Source of the DNA: Avichristensenella sp031550535
Lineage (GTDB): Bacteria > Bacillota > Clostridia > Christensenellales > Aristaeellaceae
Direction of reading: 5' to 3'
Assembly: GCA_031550535.1 (NCBI GenBank)
Contig: JAVBOM010000004.1
Location: 96,782-160,781 of the forward strand
Length of the DNA: 64,000 nt
Shown here: positions 16,511-24,855 of the stretch, one piece after another
Numbering within the stretch: the first letter of the stretch is position 1
Layout of the letters: every line of letters starts with the position of its first letter
Program-made: the position numbers and the translations under genes
The notes under the pieces: model-generated
Seen by the model: only the letters and a program-made list of their open reading frames with translations
Databases searched by the model: none
Told to the model about the DNA's origin: nothing

Positions 16511-18289
16511 ATGCAATCGAAAACGCGAAACAGTTTCATTAATTTCCTGGGCATTGTCGCCGTTTTCCTGCTGGTGTACACCCTGATCGACCGGGGCGTT
16601 TTCTCACGCTATTACGTGAACATCATCCAGCTTGCGCTCATTAACGTGATTCTCGCCGTCAGCCTGAACATCGTGGTCGGTCTGCTGGGCCAGCTCGCGC
16701 TGGGGCATGCGGGGTTCGTATCCGTGGGCGCGTACGCGTGCGCGCTGTTCTGGCTGAATGTCGATCTGCCGCAAGGGTTGCTGTACCCCCTGGGGCTCGC
16801 CTTTGGCGGTGTCATGGCGGCGATCGTTGGCATTCTGATTGGCATTCCGGCGCTACGGCTCCGGGGCGATTATCTGGCGATCATCACGCTGGGCTTTGGC
16901 GAGATCATCCGCGTCGTCATCAACGCGCTGCCCTTTACCGGCGGCGCGAAGGGTCTGCGCGGCATTCCGAACTTCATCACGTTCCCTTCGATCTATTTCG
17001 TCCTGGTGTTGTTCATCTGCTTCATCTTCACGCTAGTGAAGAGCCGGCACGGCCGCGCGATTATCTCCATCCGCGAGGACGAGATCGCGGCGGAGGCGTC
17101 CGGCATCCCGACGACGTTCTACAAGGTCTTTGCCTTCTCGCTGGCCGCGTTCATGGCGGGCGTCGCGGGCGGCATGCTGGCCAGCTACAGCCGCATCCTC
17201 GTGCCCTCGTCGTATGGCTTCACGAAGTCCATTGAGATCGTCGTGATGGTGGTGCTGGGCGGCATGGGGTCCGTGACAGGGTCCGTGCTGGCCGCGACGG
17301 TGCTGACCATCCTGCCGGAGGCGCTCCGCGCGGTGTCCGACTACCGGATGGTCGTGTACTCGCTGCTGCTGATCATCATGATGCTGTTTAGGCCCGAGGG
17401 CCTGCTCGGCCGCAAGGAGTTCTCCCTGACGGCGGTTGTGGACTGGGTGCTCGCCCAGGTGCGCAGGCACAGCAAGCCCCGCCCGATCAAAGGCAGCGAC
17501 GTGCCCGACCGCAGCCCGGACGTGTCGCGGACACTGCTGACCATCTCCCACCTGGGCATCAACTTTGGCGGGCTGAAGGCGCTGGACGACGTATCGCTGA
17601 CGATGAACACCAACGAGATCGTCGGTCTGATCGGCCCGAACGGCGCGGGCAAAACCACGGTGTTCAATCTGCTGACCGGCGTCTATACGCCGACCGCGGG
17701 CGCGGTGTCGCTGGACGGCGTGTCCCTGATCGGTAAAAAGACGTACCAGATCACGCGCGCCGGCGTGGCCCGCACATTCCAGAATATCCGGCTGTTTAGG
17801 GGCGATACGGTCATTGAGAACGTCAAGACCGCGTTCCAGTGCCGCATGCGCTACTCCATCCTCTCGGGCGTGCTGCGCCTGCCCGCGTATGGCAAGGAGG
17901 AGCTGGAAATCGACCGCCGCGCGCGGGAACTGTTGCAGGTGTTCGATTTGGAGCGGTTCGCGGAGGAGCAGGCGGACAGCCTCCCGTACGGCGCGCAGCG
18001 CAAGCTGGAAATCGCCCGCGCGCTGGCCACCAACCCGAAGTTACTGCTGCTGGACGAGCCGGCCGCCGGCATGAACCCGATTGAAACGCAGGACCTGATG
18101 GAGACGATCCGCTCCATCCGCAGCCGCTTCTCGGTCGCCATCCTGTTGATCGAGCACGACATGAGCCTGGTGATGGGCATCTGCGAAAAGATCCTGGTGC
18201 TGGACTACGGCCAGGTGATCGCCCTGGGCGCGCCGGACGAGATACGGCGCGATCCCAAGGTCATCGGCGCGTATCTGGGAGGTGAGTGA
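16511..18289 (+). CDS. Fused LivM permease - LivG ATPase
   Basis: 592 residues, GAGGGGCGG before the ATG. Residues ~1-305 are LivM: helices with LINVILAVSLNIVVGLLGQ, LGHAGFVSVGAYA, LRGDYLAIITLGFGEIIR and LGGMGSVTGS. A basic linker (~306-345) leads to a complete LivG ATPase: Walker A GPNGAGKTT, Q-loop ARTFQNIRLF, signature LPYGAQRKLEIARAL, Walker B LLLLDEPAAGMNP and switch LLIEHDMSLVMGI. Usually these are two genes. No stop or frameshift lies between the halves, and the linker codes sensibly. The fusion fixes one ATPase to one permease; LivF would supply the second ATPase. Confidence 0.92.
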   Translation: MQSKTRNSFINFLGIVAVFLLVYTLIDRGVFSRYYVNIIQLALINVILAVSLNIVVGLLGQLALGHAGFVSVGAYACALFWLNVDLPQGLLYPLGLAFGGVMAAIVGILIGIPALRLRGDYLAIITLGFGEIIRVVINALPFTGGAKGLRGIPNFITFPSIYFVLVLFICFIFTLVKSRHGRAIISIREDEIAAEASGIPTTFYKVFAFSLAAFMAGVAGGMLASYSRILVPSSYGFTKSIEIVVMVVLGGMGSVTGSVLAATVLTILPEALRAVSDYRMVVYSLLLIIMMLFRPEGLLGRKEFSLTAVVDWVLAQVRRHSKPRPIKGSDVPDRSPDVSRTLLTISHLGINFGGLKALDDVSLTMNTNEIVGLIGPNGAGKTTVFNLLTGVYTPTAGAVSLDGVSLIGKKTYQITRAGVARTFQNIRLFRGDTVIENVKTAFQCRMRYSILSGVLRLPAYGKEELEIDRRARELLQVFDLERFAEEQADSLPYGAQRKLEIARALATNPKLLLLDEPAAGMNPIETQDLMETIRSIRSRFSVAILLIEHDMSLVMGICEKILVLDYGQVIALGAPDEIRRDPKVIGAYLGGE

Positions 18290-18290
18290 G

Positions 18291-19001
18291 ATGACGATGC
18301 TGAAGGTCGAAGGCTTGCAGGTGTACTACGGCGCGATCCACGCGATCAAGGGCGTTTCCTTTGAGGTGAACGAGGGCGAAATCGTCACGCTGATCGGCGC
18401 GAACGGCGCGGGCAAGTCCACCATCCTGAACACCATCGCCGGGCTGATCCGGCCCAAGGAGGGCGACTGCCGCTTTGAGGGCGAAAGCCTGAAAGCCCTG
18501 GAAGCGCACGTCATTCTGCAGAAGGGACTGGCGCTCGTGCCGGAGGGGCGGCGCATTTTCGCCCGGATGACCGTGCAGGAGAACCTGGAAATGGGCGCGT
18601 TCGCCCGCAAGGACAAGGAGAACGTGGAGCGGGACTTCGACACCATTTTCGAGAGCTTCCCGAGGCTGAAGGAGCGGCGCAAACAGGTCGGCGGCACGCT
18701 GTCCGGCGGCGAGCAGCAGATGCTGGCCACGGCGCGCGCGCTGATGAGCAAGCCGCGCCTGCTGATGATGGACGAGCCGTCGATGGGCCTCGCGCCGATC
18801 CTCGTGCAGGAGATTTTCTCCATCATCAAGCAGATCAACGCGCAGAAATCCACCACGGTGCTGCTGGTGGAGCAGAACGCGCGCATGGCGCTGTCCATCG
18901 CCCACCGGGCATACGTGTTGGAAACCGGGCGTGTGGTGCTGGAGGGCGACGCGAAGGAGCTGCTGGATAATGAGGAGGTCAAGCGGGCGTACCTGGGGTA
19001 G
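18291..19001 (+). CDS. livF: Branched-chain amino-acid ABC transporter ATP-binding protein LivF
   Basis: 236 residues from ATG 18291, just after the previous stop (TGAG-ATG), SD GGGAGGTGAG; a GTG at 18282 is an alternative start. LivF signatures: LQVYYGAIHAIKGVSFEV, Walker A GANGAGKST, VPEGRRIFARMTVQENLEMGA, signature LSGGEQQMLATARALM, Walker B LLMMDEPSMGLAP, LLVEQNARMALSIAHRAYVLETGRVVLEG. It provides the second nucleotide-binding domain of the Liv transporter and ends the operon, followed by a terminator. Confidence 0.93.
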   Translation: MTMLKVEGLQVYYGAIHAIKGVSFEVNEGEIVTLIGANGAGKSTILNTIAGLIRPKEGDCRFEGESLKALEAHVILQKGLALVPEGRRIFARMTVQENLEMGAFARKDKENVERDFDTIFESFPRLKERRKQVGGTLSGGEQQMLATARALMSKPRLLMMDEPSMGLAPILVQEIFSIIKQINAQKSTTVLLVEQNARMALSIAHRAYVLETGRVVLEGDAKELLDNEEVKRAYLG

Positions 19002-19016
19002 AGGTTGTACACCAAT

Positions 19017-19056
19017 GCGGCGAAGCGCAGTGCACGCTTCGCCGCTTGTTCTTTCT
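19017..19056 (+). terminator. Rho-independent terminator of the liv operon
   Basis: Perfect 11-bp stem GCGGCGAAGCG / CGCTTCGCCGC with a 7-nt loop, followed by TTGTTCTTTCT. Confidence 0.8.
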
Positions 19057-19088
19057 AGCAATAGGTCATTATACAAGAGGAGGACCCT

Positions 19089-19889
19089 ATGATATCCGAT
19101 ATGCATACGCCACAAAACGTGCAATCGCAGTACGCCGATTCCCGGAACCTGACCATCCGGCAAAGGCTGCACAACAAGCACAGTGTGAACCAGTACGGCC
19201 TGCACAACTGGATTTTTGACCAATATCAGTTCGAGGCACACAGCAAAATACTGGAACTGGGCTGCGGTACAGGCGCATTCTGGGAAAGCCGCATCGACAG
19301 GCTGCCGGAGGACGCCCTTCTGTTGTTGTCGGATTTTTCGGACGGCATGGTGCGCGAAGCGTGGAAACGTCTCGCGTTTTCATCCAAAGTGCTTGTGCAG
19401 CGGATGGACATTCAGGATATCCCATTCGCGGACGGCTCCTTTGACCACGTCATCGCCAACCACATGCTGTACCACGTTCCAGACCTGGGAAAGGCGATTT
19501 CCGAGGTATGCCGTGTGCTGAAGCCGGCGGGTGTCTTCTATTGCACCACGAACGGCACGGAGGGCATGAGCAAGTACCTGCATACCGCGCTAAAGGACTA
19601 TGACGCCTCCATCGACGCGTTCGGGGAGAGCTATTCTCCCTTCACCCTGCAAAACGGGGAGGCCGCGTTGAAACAGTACTTCACGGACATCCAGACCGTT
19701 CGCTACGCCGACGCCTTGCGCGTAACGGAAACGCGGGATCTCGTTGACTGGATTGAATCCACCGTCTCCATGGCTTCTCTGCCAGCGGAAAAGCTTTCGG
19801 GGCTGTTTGACTATTTCGAGGGCATCCGGGCGCGGGAGGGTGCCATTGAAATCCCCAAGGAGGCCGGGATGTTTGTCGCGAGGAAATGA
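19089..19889 (+). CDS. Class I SAM-dependent methyltransferase
   Basis: 266 residues; GAGGAGGA upstream of ATG. Motif I ILELGCGTGAFWE (~54-66), acidic end of strand 2 LLLLSDFSDGM, motif II-like MDIQDIPFADGSFDHVIANHMLYHVPD and LKPAGVFYCTTNG place it in the Methyltransf_11/UbiE-like group. The C-terminal third (~175-266) carries a segment seen in small-molecule methyltransferases. Substrate unknown. It lies alone between the liv operon terminator and a convergent S41-like protease gene. Confidence 0.8.
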   Translation: MISDMHTPQNVQSQYADSRNLTIRQRLHNKHSVNQYGLHNWIFDQYQFEAHSKILELGCGTGAFWESRIDRLPEDALLLLSDFSDGMVREAWKRLAFSSKVLVQRMDIQDIPFADGSFDHVIANHMLYHVPDLGKAISEVCRVLKPAGVFYCTTNGTEGMSKYLHTALKDYDASIDAFGESYSPFTLQNGEAALKQYFTDIQTVRYADALRVTETRDLVDWIESTVSMASLPAEKLSGLFDYFEGIRAREGAIEIPKEAGMFVARK

Positions 19890-20019
19890 GGCCGCCCGCG
19901 GACGTGCGTTCTGATAAAGTCTCGCTATGATGCGGGCACCTTGACCACTCGCCGCCGTGCGAAAGGTGGCAAAACGCGGGATATCGCCATCACGAAGGCA
20001 GCGAAGCAACTCCGCGTTT

Positions 20020-21288
20020 TCAGCGCCCGATGAACACCGGGTTTTTGAGCGGCTTTCCCACGTCTCCCCCCTCCGCCCCGATCTGCTTCAGGCAGGCCAT
20101 GACGGGCCGCTCGCGTGCCTCGCACCGGATGTCGGGCGCTGTCCCGGTTTCGGCGTTGCTGGTCCCATCGTCGTTCAGCGTGTAATTCACATGAAAGCGC
20201 ACGACGAGGCCCGTGCCCGGCAGTTGAAGGAAAACGGGCGCGACCCCCGCCCCGTCCCCCATCGTATTCGTGCCGACCAGGGTTGCCCATCCGGTGTCCT
20301 TGCAGAACGCGGCGAATTGGTCCGCCGCCGAATAGGAGCTGCCGTCGATGAGCACCCACCGCTTGGCGTGATGCTCAATTTCAGCCTTCCCGAACATCAC
20401 CGTCGTTTTTTGCGGCCATACATAGTCCAGCCCGGCTCGGTCCGCCTCATGGGCGAAGAACGCGGGGGCGGGCAGTTCGTCGGTGCGAACAATCTGCTCT
20501 TTGGGAATGGACTGGATCATCTTTCCCGTCGCGGCCTTCGTAAAGAACCAGTACCGCTCATAGGAATACGTGCCGCCGAGCGGCTTGACGAGGGTATCCC
20601 ACCAATATTCAAGCATTCCGCCCCCGTTGCCGGTGATGTCGATGATGATGTGTTCGTACGCCGCGGTATCCCGCAGAAACCCCGCGATCCGCTCCCGATC
20701 ACGCTCCAAAAGCGCGGAAACGAAGCTGTAAATATGGATATAGCCGATCTTTTCTTCGGGGTACAGGTAGATGTCCGGCCGCATCGTTGACCCGGATGAT
20801 GATCGATAGGGGTTTCTTCCTGTTACCTCCGGCGAAATGAGGCGCGCGTACAGATCCGCTGTCGGCTGCGTTTCAAAGACCCCATACCACAGGGAAAATG
20901 TATCGTCATCGCCATACGGAACGATGTTCTCCGCATAATACGACGCGCTGATGGGATAGAGGTGCGCGAAGTTTCCCATCGCGTCGCAAAGATCGGCAAT
21001 CGCGTTGTAGAACACGAGAAAATCATCGTTCGTTTCCAACCGTTCTTCCAGCTTGGCGCGAGCGTCGCGCCGCACGCGCTCCACATCCACACCGCGCCTG
21101 CGCAGCGTGTTAAAGTGCGGATAACATTCGTACAAGGTTTCCCACAGATAATCATAATCATCTAAATAGCGCTGCTTATCAAAGCGGATGCCGGTGGATT
21201 CCGCCAGGGACGCGGCGGGCGATGCCGTAAGCCCGCCACAAGCAAGGCAAACGCACAGGGCGATCAGAATGACGCGAGATTGCCTCAT
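20020..21288 (-). CDS. Secreted S41-family (C-terminal processing peptidase-like) protein
   Basis: 422 residues. N-terminal signal (MRQSRVILIALCVCLACGGLTAS; signal peptidase I or a poor lipobox are both possible). Residues ~30-150 form a helical domain; ~175-400 resemble the S41 core, with IIIDITGNGGGMLEYW and DGSSYSAADQFAAFCKDTGWATLVGTNTMGDG, where the serine of SSYSAADQF sits at the catalytic position of tail-specific proteases. No PDZ domain is obvious. The target is unknown. An inactive or specialised S41 relative cannot be excluded. Confidence 0.7.
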   Translation of the reverse strand: MRQSRVILIALCVCLACGGLTASPAASLAESTGIRFDKQRYLDDYDYLWETLYECYPHFNTLRRRGVDVERVRRDARAKLEERLETNDDFLVFYNAIADLCDAMGNFAHLYPISASYYAENIVPYGDDDTFSLWYGVFETQPTADLYARLISPEVTGRNPYRSSSGSTMRPDIYLYPEEKIGYIHIYSFVSALLERDRERIAGFLRDTAAYEHIIIDITGNGGGMLEYWWDTLVKPLGGTYSYERYWFFTKAATGKMIQSIPKEQIVRTDELPAPAFFAHEADRAGLDYVWPQKTTVMFGKAEIEHHAKRWVLIDGSSYSAADQFAAFCKDTGWATLVGTNTMGDGAGVAPVFLQLPGTGLVVRFHVNYTLNDDGTSNAETGTAPDIRCEARERPVMACLKQIGAEGGDVGKPLKNPVFIGR

Positions 21289-21348
21289 TGGACAGTCCCC
21301 CTCACAAGATTAAAAGGGCCGTCCCCCTCCGGCGACAGCCCCCGTTCG

Positions 21349-22494
21349 TCATCTCACCTGCACAAACCCCGTGCACCCATACTTCTTCACATCATCGAAC
21401 CCGCAAGCCGTGAAAAAGCTGCGCGCCTCGGGCGAGTCGTTCGCCACCAGCAGCACCTGCCGCACGCCCGCGTACGGCGCGAGCAGCCGCCGCATCAGTC
21501 CACGGCCCACGCCGCGCCTGCGGAACGATCCGAGCACGCAGACATTCTGCACCACCAGCATGGTGTGCCCATCCCCGATGGCGTGCGCCACACCGATCAG
21601 CGTGGTATCGTCCCAGGCCGTCACAATCCGGCCGCCGCCGCGCATGCCCCGGATGACCTCGTCCATCATGTCCGCCTGGTTGAACCAGCCCGCGTCGCGG
21701 TACAGCGCCTGCAGCATTGCCTTGCCGGGAATGGCGTCCGCCATGTACCGGATGCCGCTGCTCGTCGGCGGCTCCTGGTACTGCACGCGCGGGTGCGGCG
21801 TCGCGCGTAGCCACGCGGCAAGCCCCTTCGGCGTCAGCGCGGTGCCGGGCACGAGCAGACCGGCCGCGCCCACGTCCCCGGCCTGGTGGATGTCCGACCC
21901 GGCGATGGAGCGCAGACTGTGCAGCATCGCGAACCGTGTCGCCAGCCGGTTCTGGCTATTGTGGCGCGGGTTGCCGTTGAACGTCTCCATGCCGTCGATA
22001 TCCGACGGGTTCGCGGGCAGCATTTTGGCGCGGAACGGGTGCGCCTGATAGATCATCCATTCCTTTTGCGCCGCCAGCTCATGGAACGCGTGGATACCCA
22101 TCTCGCACACGCCGTCCGGCAGGTCCAGGATGTCCTCCTCCTCCATGCCGTAGACAAGAAAATCCTCGTTCTTTTCCTGAAAGCGGATCTCCATGCCCGG
22201 CAGCACGGTGACGCCGCACGCCTCCCCCGCCGCCTTTGCCGCGCGGTACCCGGCGAGGAACGCCTCGCGCTTCTCCCGCGTTTCCCCACGGCCGGGGATC
22301 ATGTGATCCGTGATGACGACCGCGCTGTACCGCTTGCCGTGCAACAGTTCGATCAACTCCCGCGCGGGAAGCCAACCGCACGGGCTGACCTCCTTTGTGT
22401 GCGCGTGGGGTTCCAGGAGCACGCGGGAAGGCTTTTTTTTGGAATCCTCCGCCGGCGCGATTTTCTCAAACTCGCGCGCAATGCCTTCGCTCAT
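21349..22494 (-). CDS. PHP-domain protein fused to a GNAT acetyltransferase
   Basis: 381 residues from ATG 22494, which overlaps the stop of the aldolase gene (ATGA). Residues ~20-245 are a PHP phosphoesterase domain: LEPHAHTKEVSPCG, VVITDHMIPGRG, VLPGMEIRF, YQAHPFR and AGSDIHQAGDVG supply the metal-binding His/Asp/Glu set. Residues ~265-381 are a GNAT domain: VVQNVCVLGSFRRRGVGRGLMRRLLAPY with the acetyl-CoA loop RRRGVGRG, and ARSFFTACGFDDVKKYG. PHP domains hydrolyse phosphate esters such as histidinol phosphate or nucleotides. The pairing is unusual and the substrate unknown. It is part of a minus-strand cluster with a class II aldolase, ASRT-like protein and uridine kinase. Confidence 0.82.
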   Translation of the reverse strand: MSEGIAREFEKIAPAEDSKKKPSRVLLEPHAHTKEVSPCGWLPARELIELLHGKRYSAVVITDHMIPGRGETREKREAFLAGYRAAKAAGEACGVTVLPGMEIRFQEKNEDFLVYGMEEEDILDLPDGVCEMGIHAFHELAAQKEWMIYQAHPFRAKMLPANPSDIDGMETFNGNPRHNSQNRLATRFAMLHSLRSIAGSDIHQAGDVGAAGLLVPGTALTPKGLAAWLRATPHPRVQYQEPPTSSGIRYMADAIPGKAMLQALYRDAGWFNQADMMDEVIRGMRGGGRIVTAWDDTTLIGVAHAIGDGHTMLVVQNVCVLGSFRRRGVGRGLMRRLLAPYAGVRQVLLVANDSPEARSFFTACGFDDVKKYGCTGFVQVR

Positions 22495-23210
22495 TGGAAC
22501 ACATCTTTCAGCGAGACGGCATAGCCCTGCGCGCCCGGCATTGGCAGACCGCGCGCGACCATCACGTCCTCCAAGTCTTGCACGTCCTTGTCTGGCAGCG
22601 TTTTGAGGTTCCCCAACGCTCGCGCCACCAGCACGGACTTGGCCGCGCACTCCATCATTTCCAGCAGGTCCAGCGCGCGCAGCACGCCCTCGCAGTTCGC
22701 CATCAGCGCGCCGTGGTTTTCCATCAGGAAGCCGTTGGACCGGAGCAACGCGCCGTCAAACGCCTCGGCCAGCGCGTCGCTGCCCGGCTGGGCGTAGGGC
22801 ACCAGCACCATCGGACCGACCTCGATAACCGGCTCCGGCAGGAACGGGCGTGTCAGCAAATCGCTGCCCGCGATGGCGAAGCCCGTCAACACCGGCGGGT
22901 GCGCGTGCACGATGCCCCGGATGTCCGGGCGCTTCTGGAACACGCGCAGGTGAAACGGTGACTCCGAGGTGGGCCTACGCCCCTCAGGCGCGTACAGCGT
23001 CTCCCCGCGCATATTGATGAAGCAAATATCGTCCGCCGTGATGTCGCGCTTGGGTACCTTGGTCGGCGTGATGAGCACGACCTCTTCATCCGCGCGGACG
23101 GACAGATTGCCGCCGTGGGATGTCACATACCCGAGCGCCGCGACGCGCACGGCTGCCGTGACCAGTTCTTCTACTTGCGGGGCATACCGCTCCCGCAGTG
23201 AATGTGCCAT
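22491..23210 (-). CDS. Class II aldolase/adducin family protein
   Basis: 239 residues. Typical fuculose/ribulose-5-phosphate aldolase and epimerase family features: GYVTSHGGNLSVRADEEVVLITPTKVPKRDITADDICFI, then ESPFHLRVFQ and VHAHPPVLTGFA (zinc His pair), and LMENHGALMANCE (third zinc His). These enzymes cleave or epimerise phosphorylated sugars. The exact sugar cannot be read from sequence. The preceding region has GGGGGACTG as a binding site. Its stop overlaps the PHP-GNAT start, so the two are translationally coupled. Confidence 0.88.
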   Translation of the reverse strand: MAHSLRERYAPQVEELVTAAVRVAALGYVTSHGGNLSVRADEEVVLITPTKVPKRDITADDICFINMRGETLYAPEGRRPTSESPFHLRVFQKRPDIRGIVHAHPPVLTGFAIAGSDLLTRPFLPEPVIEVGPMVLVPYAQPGSDALAEAFDGALLRSNGFLMENHGALMANCEGVLRALDLLEMMECAAKSVLVARALGNLKTLPDKDVQDLEDVMVARGLPMPGAQGYAVSLKDVFQ

Positions 23211-23253
23211 ATCGCACAGTCCCCCTTTGATTGCGTATGAAATAGTAGCCGGG

Positions 23254-23619
23254 TTATAAATGCATAGGAATCGCGGTCATGAACGCCATCTGCTGCTGCG
23301 TGGTATCGCACCGGCTGTACTGCACCCAGACCGGCACATTGCTCATGGCGCGCACGGCATACGGCACACCGCGCGGGACTGTCTCCCCTTGCGCCGTCAT
23401 TTGCCTATCCATGCGCACGTGGTGCGTGCGCCGCGCGGCGCAGACGGCGCTAAAGCCCTCCATCGGCTCCCGGTCCTCGAAATACAGTGTGATGTCGAGC
23501 GCGGCGTCCTCGTCCGACGTGTTCAGCACGCAGATCGACTCATGGCTGACATACGGCGCCTCGGTGCCGCCTTCCGGCCAGTAGCAGTCCGGAACAAACC
23601 AAACCCTGTGCCCGTTCAT
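23254..23619 (-). CDS. ASRT-like protein (Anabaena sensory rhodopsin transducer family)
   Basis: 121 residues from the ATG at 23619, which overlaps the uridine kinase stop. Signature RVWFVPDCYWPEGG..YVSHESICVLNTSDEDAALDITLYFEDREPMEGF matches the ASRT family (PF07100) as I know it, including the following RMD-DR strand and MSNVPVWVQYSRCDTTQ. The cyanobacterial member is a tetrameric beta-sandwich that binds sensory rhodopsin and DNA; in heterotrophic bacteria the family occurs beside sugar-metabolism genes and probably binds a carbohydrate-like ligand. No rhodopsin gene is in the window, so a light role is unlikely. Confidence 0.8.
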   Translation of the reverse strand: MNGHRVWFVPDCYWPEGGTEAPYVSHESICVLNTSDEDAALDITLYFEDREPMEGFSAVCAARRTHHVRMDRQMTAQGETVPRGVPYAVRAMSNVPVWVQYSRCDTTQQQMAFMTAIPMHL

Positions 23620-24230
23620 TTTTCGCTCCCCATTCCGTGGTTGATGTAGAACCCCAGGATATCCACGATGCGCTGGTTCTTTCCCCCGCGCGTCACGATC
23701 ACGTCCGCGTACTCCACATAGTTGCGAATCCACCGCTCAAACATCGGCTTGACCGTGGTCAGGTACTGGGTCGCCACACCCTCCACGCTGCGCTTGCGCT
23801 CCAGGATATCGCGCTGCACGCGCCGCAGCAGGCAGATATCCGGATCCACGCTGATGTAGATTTTGAAATCCATCAGATCTCGCACACGCTGGTCATAAAA
23901 GACATGAATGCCCTCCACGATCAGCACGTCCGCCGGCTCAATCCACGCGTCCGCGTCCGCGCGCCGGTGGTTCGTGAAATCATACGCCTTTCGCGACACG
24001 CGTTCCCCGGCGGTCAGCGTGCGCAGATCCTCATAAAGCTGATCATGCTCGAAAATGCCGGGCTCGTCGTAGTTGAGCTTCTCCCGCTCGGCAAAGGAAA
24101 GGTTCGGATGGTCGCGATAGTACGCGTCCTGATTGATGAGGATGGATGTGCCGTTTATCTTCCCCGCGAGTTCTTCCGCCAGCGTCGTTTTGCCGCTGCC
24201 GCTCGCTCCGCAGATGCCGATTGTTAGCAT
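23616..24230 (-). CDS. udk: Uridine kinase-like P-loop kinase
   Basis: 204 residues from the ATG at 24230; the longer frame runs into a repeat and lacks a binding site. P-loop GASGSGKTT at ~9-17, then INQDAYYRDHPNLSFAEREKLNYDEPGIFEHDQL, IVEGIHVFYDQRVRDLMDFKIYISVDPDICLLRRVQRD and PMFERWIRNYVEYADVIVTRGG all match uridine/cytidine kinases, which phosphorylate pyrimidine nucleosides with ATP or GTP. Phosphoribulokinase-like relatives share the fold. It is the first gene of the minus-strand aldolase cluster and diverges from rpiB. Confidence 0.85.
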   Translation of the reverse strand: MLTIGICGASGSGKTTLAEELAGKINGTSILINQDAYYRDHPNLSFAEREKLNYDEPGIFEHDQLYEDLRTLTAGERVSRKAYDFTNHRRADADAWIEPADVLIVEGIHVFYDQRVRDLMDFKIYISVDPDICLLRRVQRDILERKRSVEGVATQYLTTVKPMFERWIRNYVEYADVIVTRGGKNQRIVDILGFYINHGMGSEK

Positions 24231-24255
24231 GTGGCGCCCCTTTCGTTCTGTCCAT

Positions 24256-24283
24256 GACGGCGGCGAGGAATCCTGGATTCCTC
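24256..24283 (-). repeat. Half copy of the family A element
   Basis: GACGGCGGCG followed by a hairpin AGGAATCC/GGATTCCT, the same truncated form as 4728-4753 in the opposite orientation. Lies in the divergent udk-rpiB interval. Confidence 0.55.
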
Positions 24284-24337
24284 CCCCCCTCTTCTGTAGC
24301 GTACCCGCTTTCGCGTATTTTGTCAATTGGCGCGTCC

Positions 24338-24366
24338 TTGAAAAAAACCGCGCGTTTGTTTATAAT
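24338..24366 (+). promoter_or_regulatory. Sigma-A promoter of rpiB-thpR-PHP
   Basis: TTGAAA at 24338-24343, 17-bp spacer, TATAAT at 24361-24366, 40 bp before the rpiB start. Confidence 0.75.
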
Positions 24367-24405
24367 GAAACCATGGCGTTTGGGCGCCGGTTGAAGGAGG
24401 GCTTT

Positions 24406-24855
24406 ATGCGCATTTCATTTGGATGTGACGGCTGCGCCACGGCGCTGAAAAACGAATTGATGGCCTATGCCGAGTCATTCGGCCATACGTGCGTGGACGT
24501 GGGCGTGCACGATGGCGAGCCGAACGATTACCCCCTCTACGCCGAGCGCGCGGCGCGCAAGGTAGCGGCGTCGGAATGCGACCGCGGCGTCGTGATTTGC
24601 GGCACCGGGGTCGGCGTCTCGCTCGCGGCCAACAAGGTCAGGGGCATCCGCTGCGCGCTGTGCGGCGACTGCTTCACGGCCAAGATGACCCGCGCGCACA
24701 ACGACGCCAACATGCTCGCGCTGGGCGCGCGCGTGATCGGGCCGGAGCTGGCGAAAATGATCCTGGAATTCTTCCTTACAACACCGTTTGACGGCGGTCG
24801 GCACCAGCGGCGCGTCGATATGATTACGGCCATCGAATCCGGCGAGACGCTCTGA
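24406..24855 (+). CDS. rpiB: Ribose-5-phosphate isomerase B family (RpiB/LacAB)
   Basis: 149 residues from ATG 24406 with AAGGAGG upstream; the longer frame overlaps the promoter and is ignored. RpiB features: FGCDGCATALKNELMAY, VDVGVHDGEPNDYPLYAERAARKV, the anion hole/catalytic VVICGTGVGVSLAANKVRGIRCALCGDCFTAKMTRAHNDANMLALGARVIG. The family interconverts ribose-5-phosphate and ribulose-5-phosphate or isomerises allose/galactose phosphates. The catalytic Cys of VICGTG is present. In RpiB the first motif is usually GSDHAG; here it is GCDGCA, so a sugar-phosphate specificity other than ribose is possible. Confidence 0.85.
   Translation: MRISFGCDGCATALKNELMAYAESFGHTCVDVGVHDGEPNDYPLYAERAARKVAASECDRGVVICGTGVGVSLAANKVRGIRCALCGDCFTAKMTRAHNDANMLALGARVIGPELAKMILEFFLTTPFDGGRHQRRVDMITAIESGETL

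Noticed and set aside
16511..18289. LivM-LivG as an annotation error
   Set aside because: The frame is continuous through a plausible linker, both halves are complete, and no internal start with a binding site is obvious at the junction.
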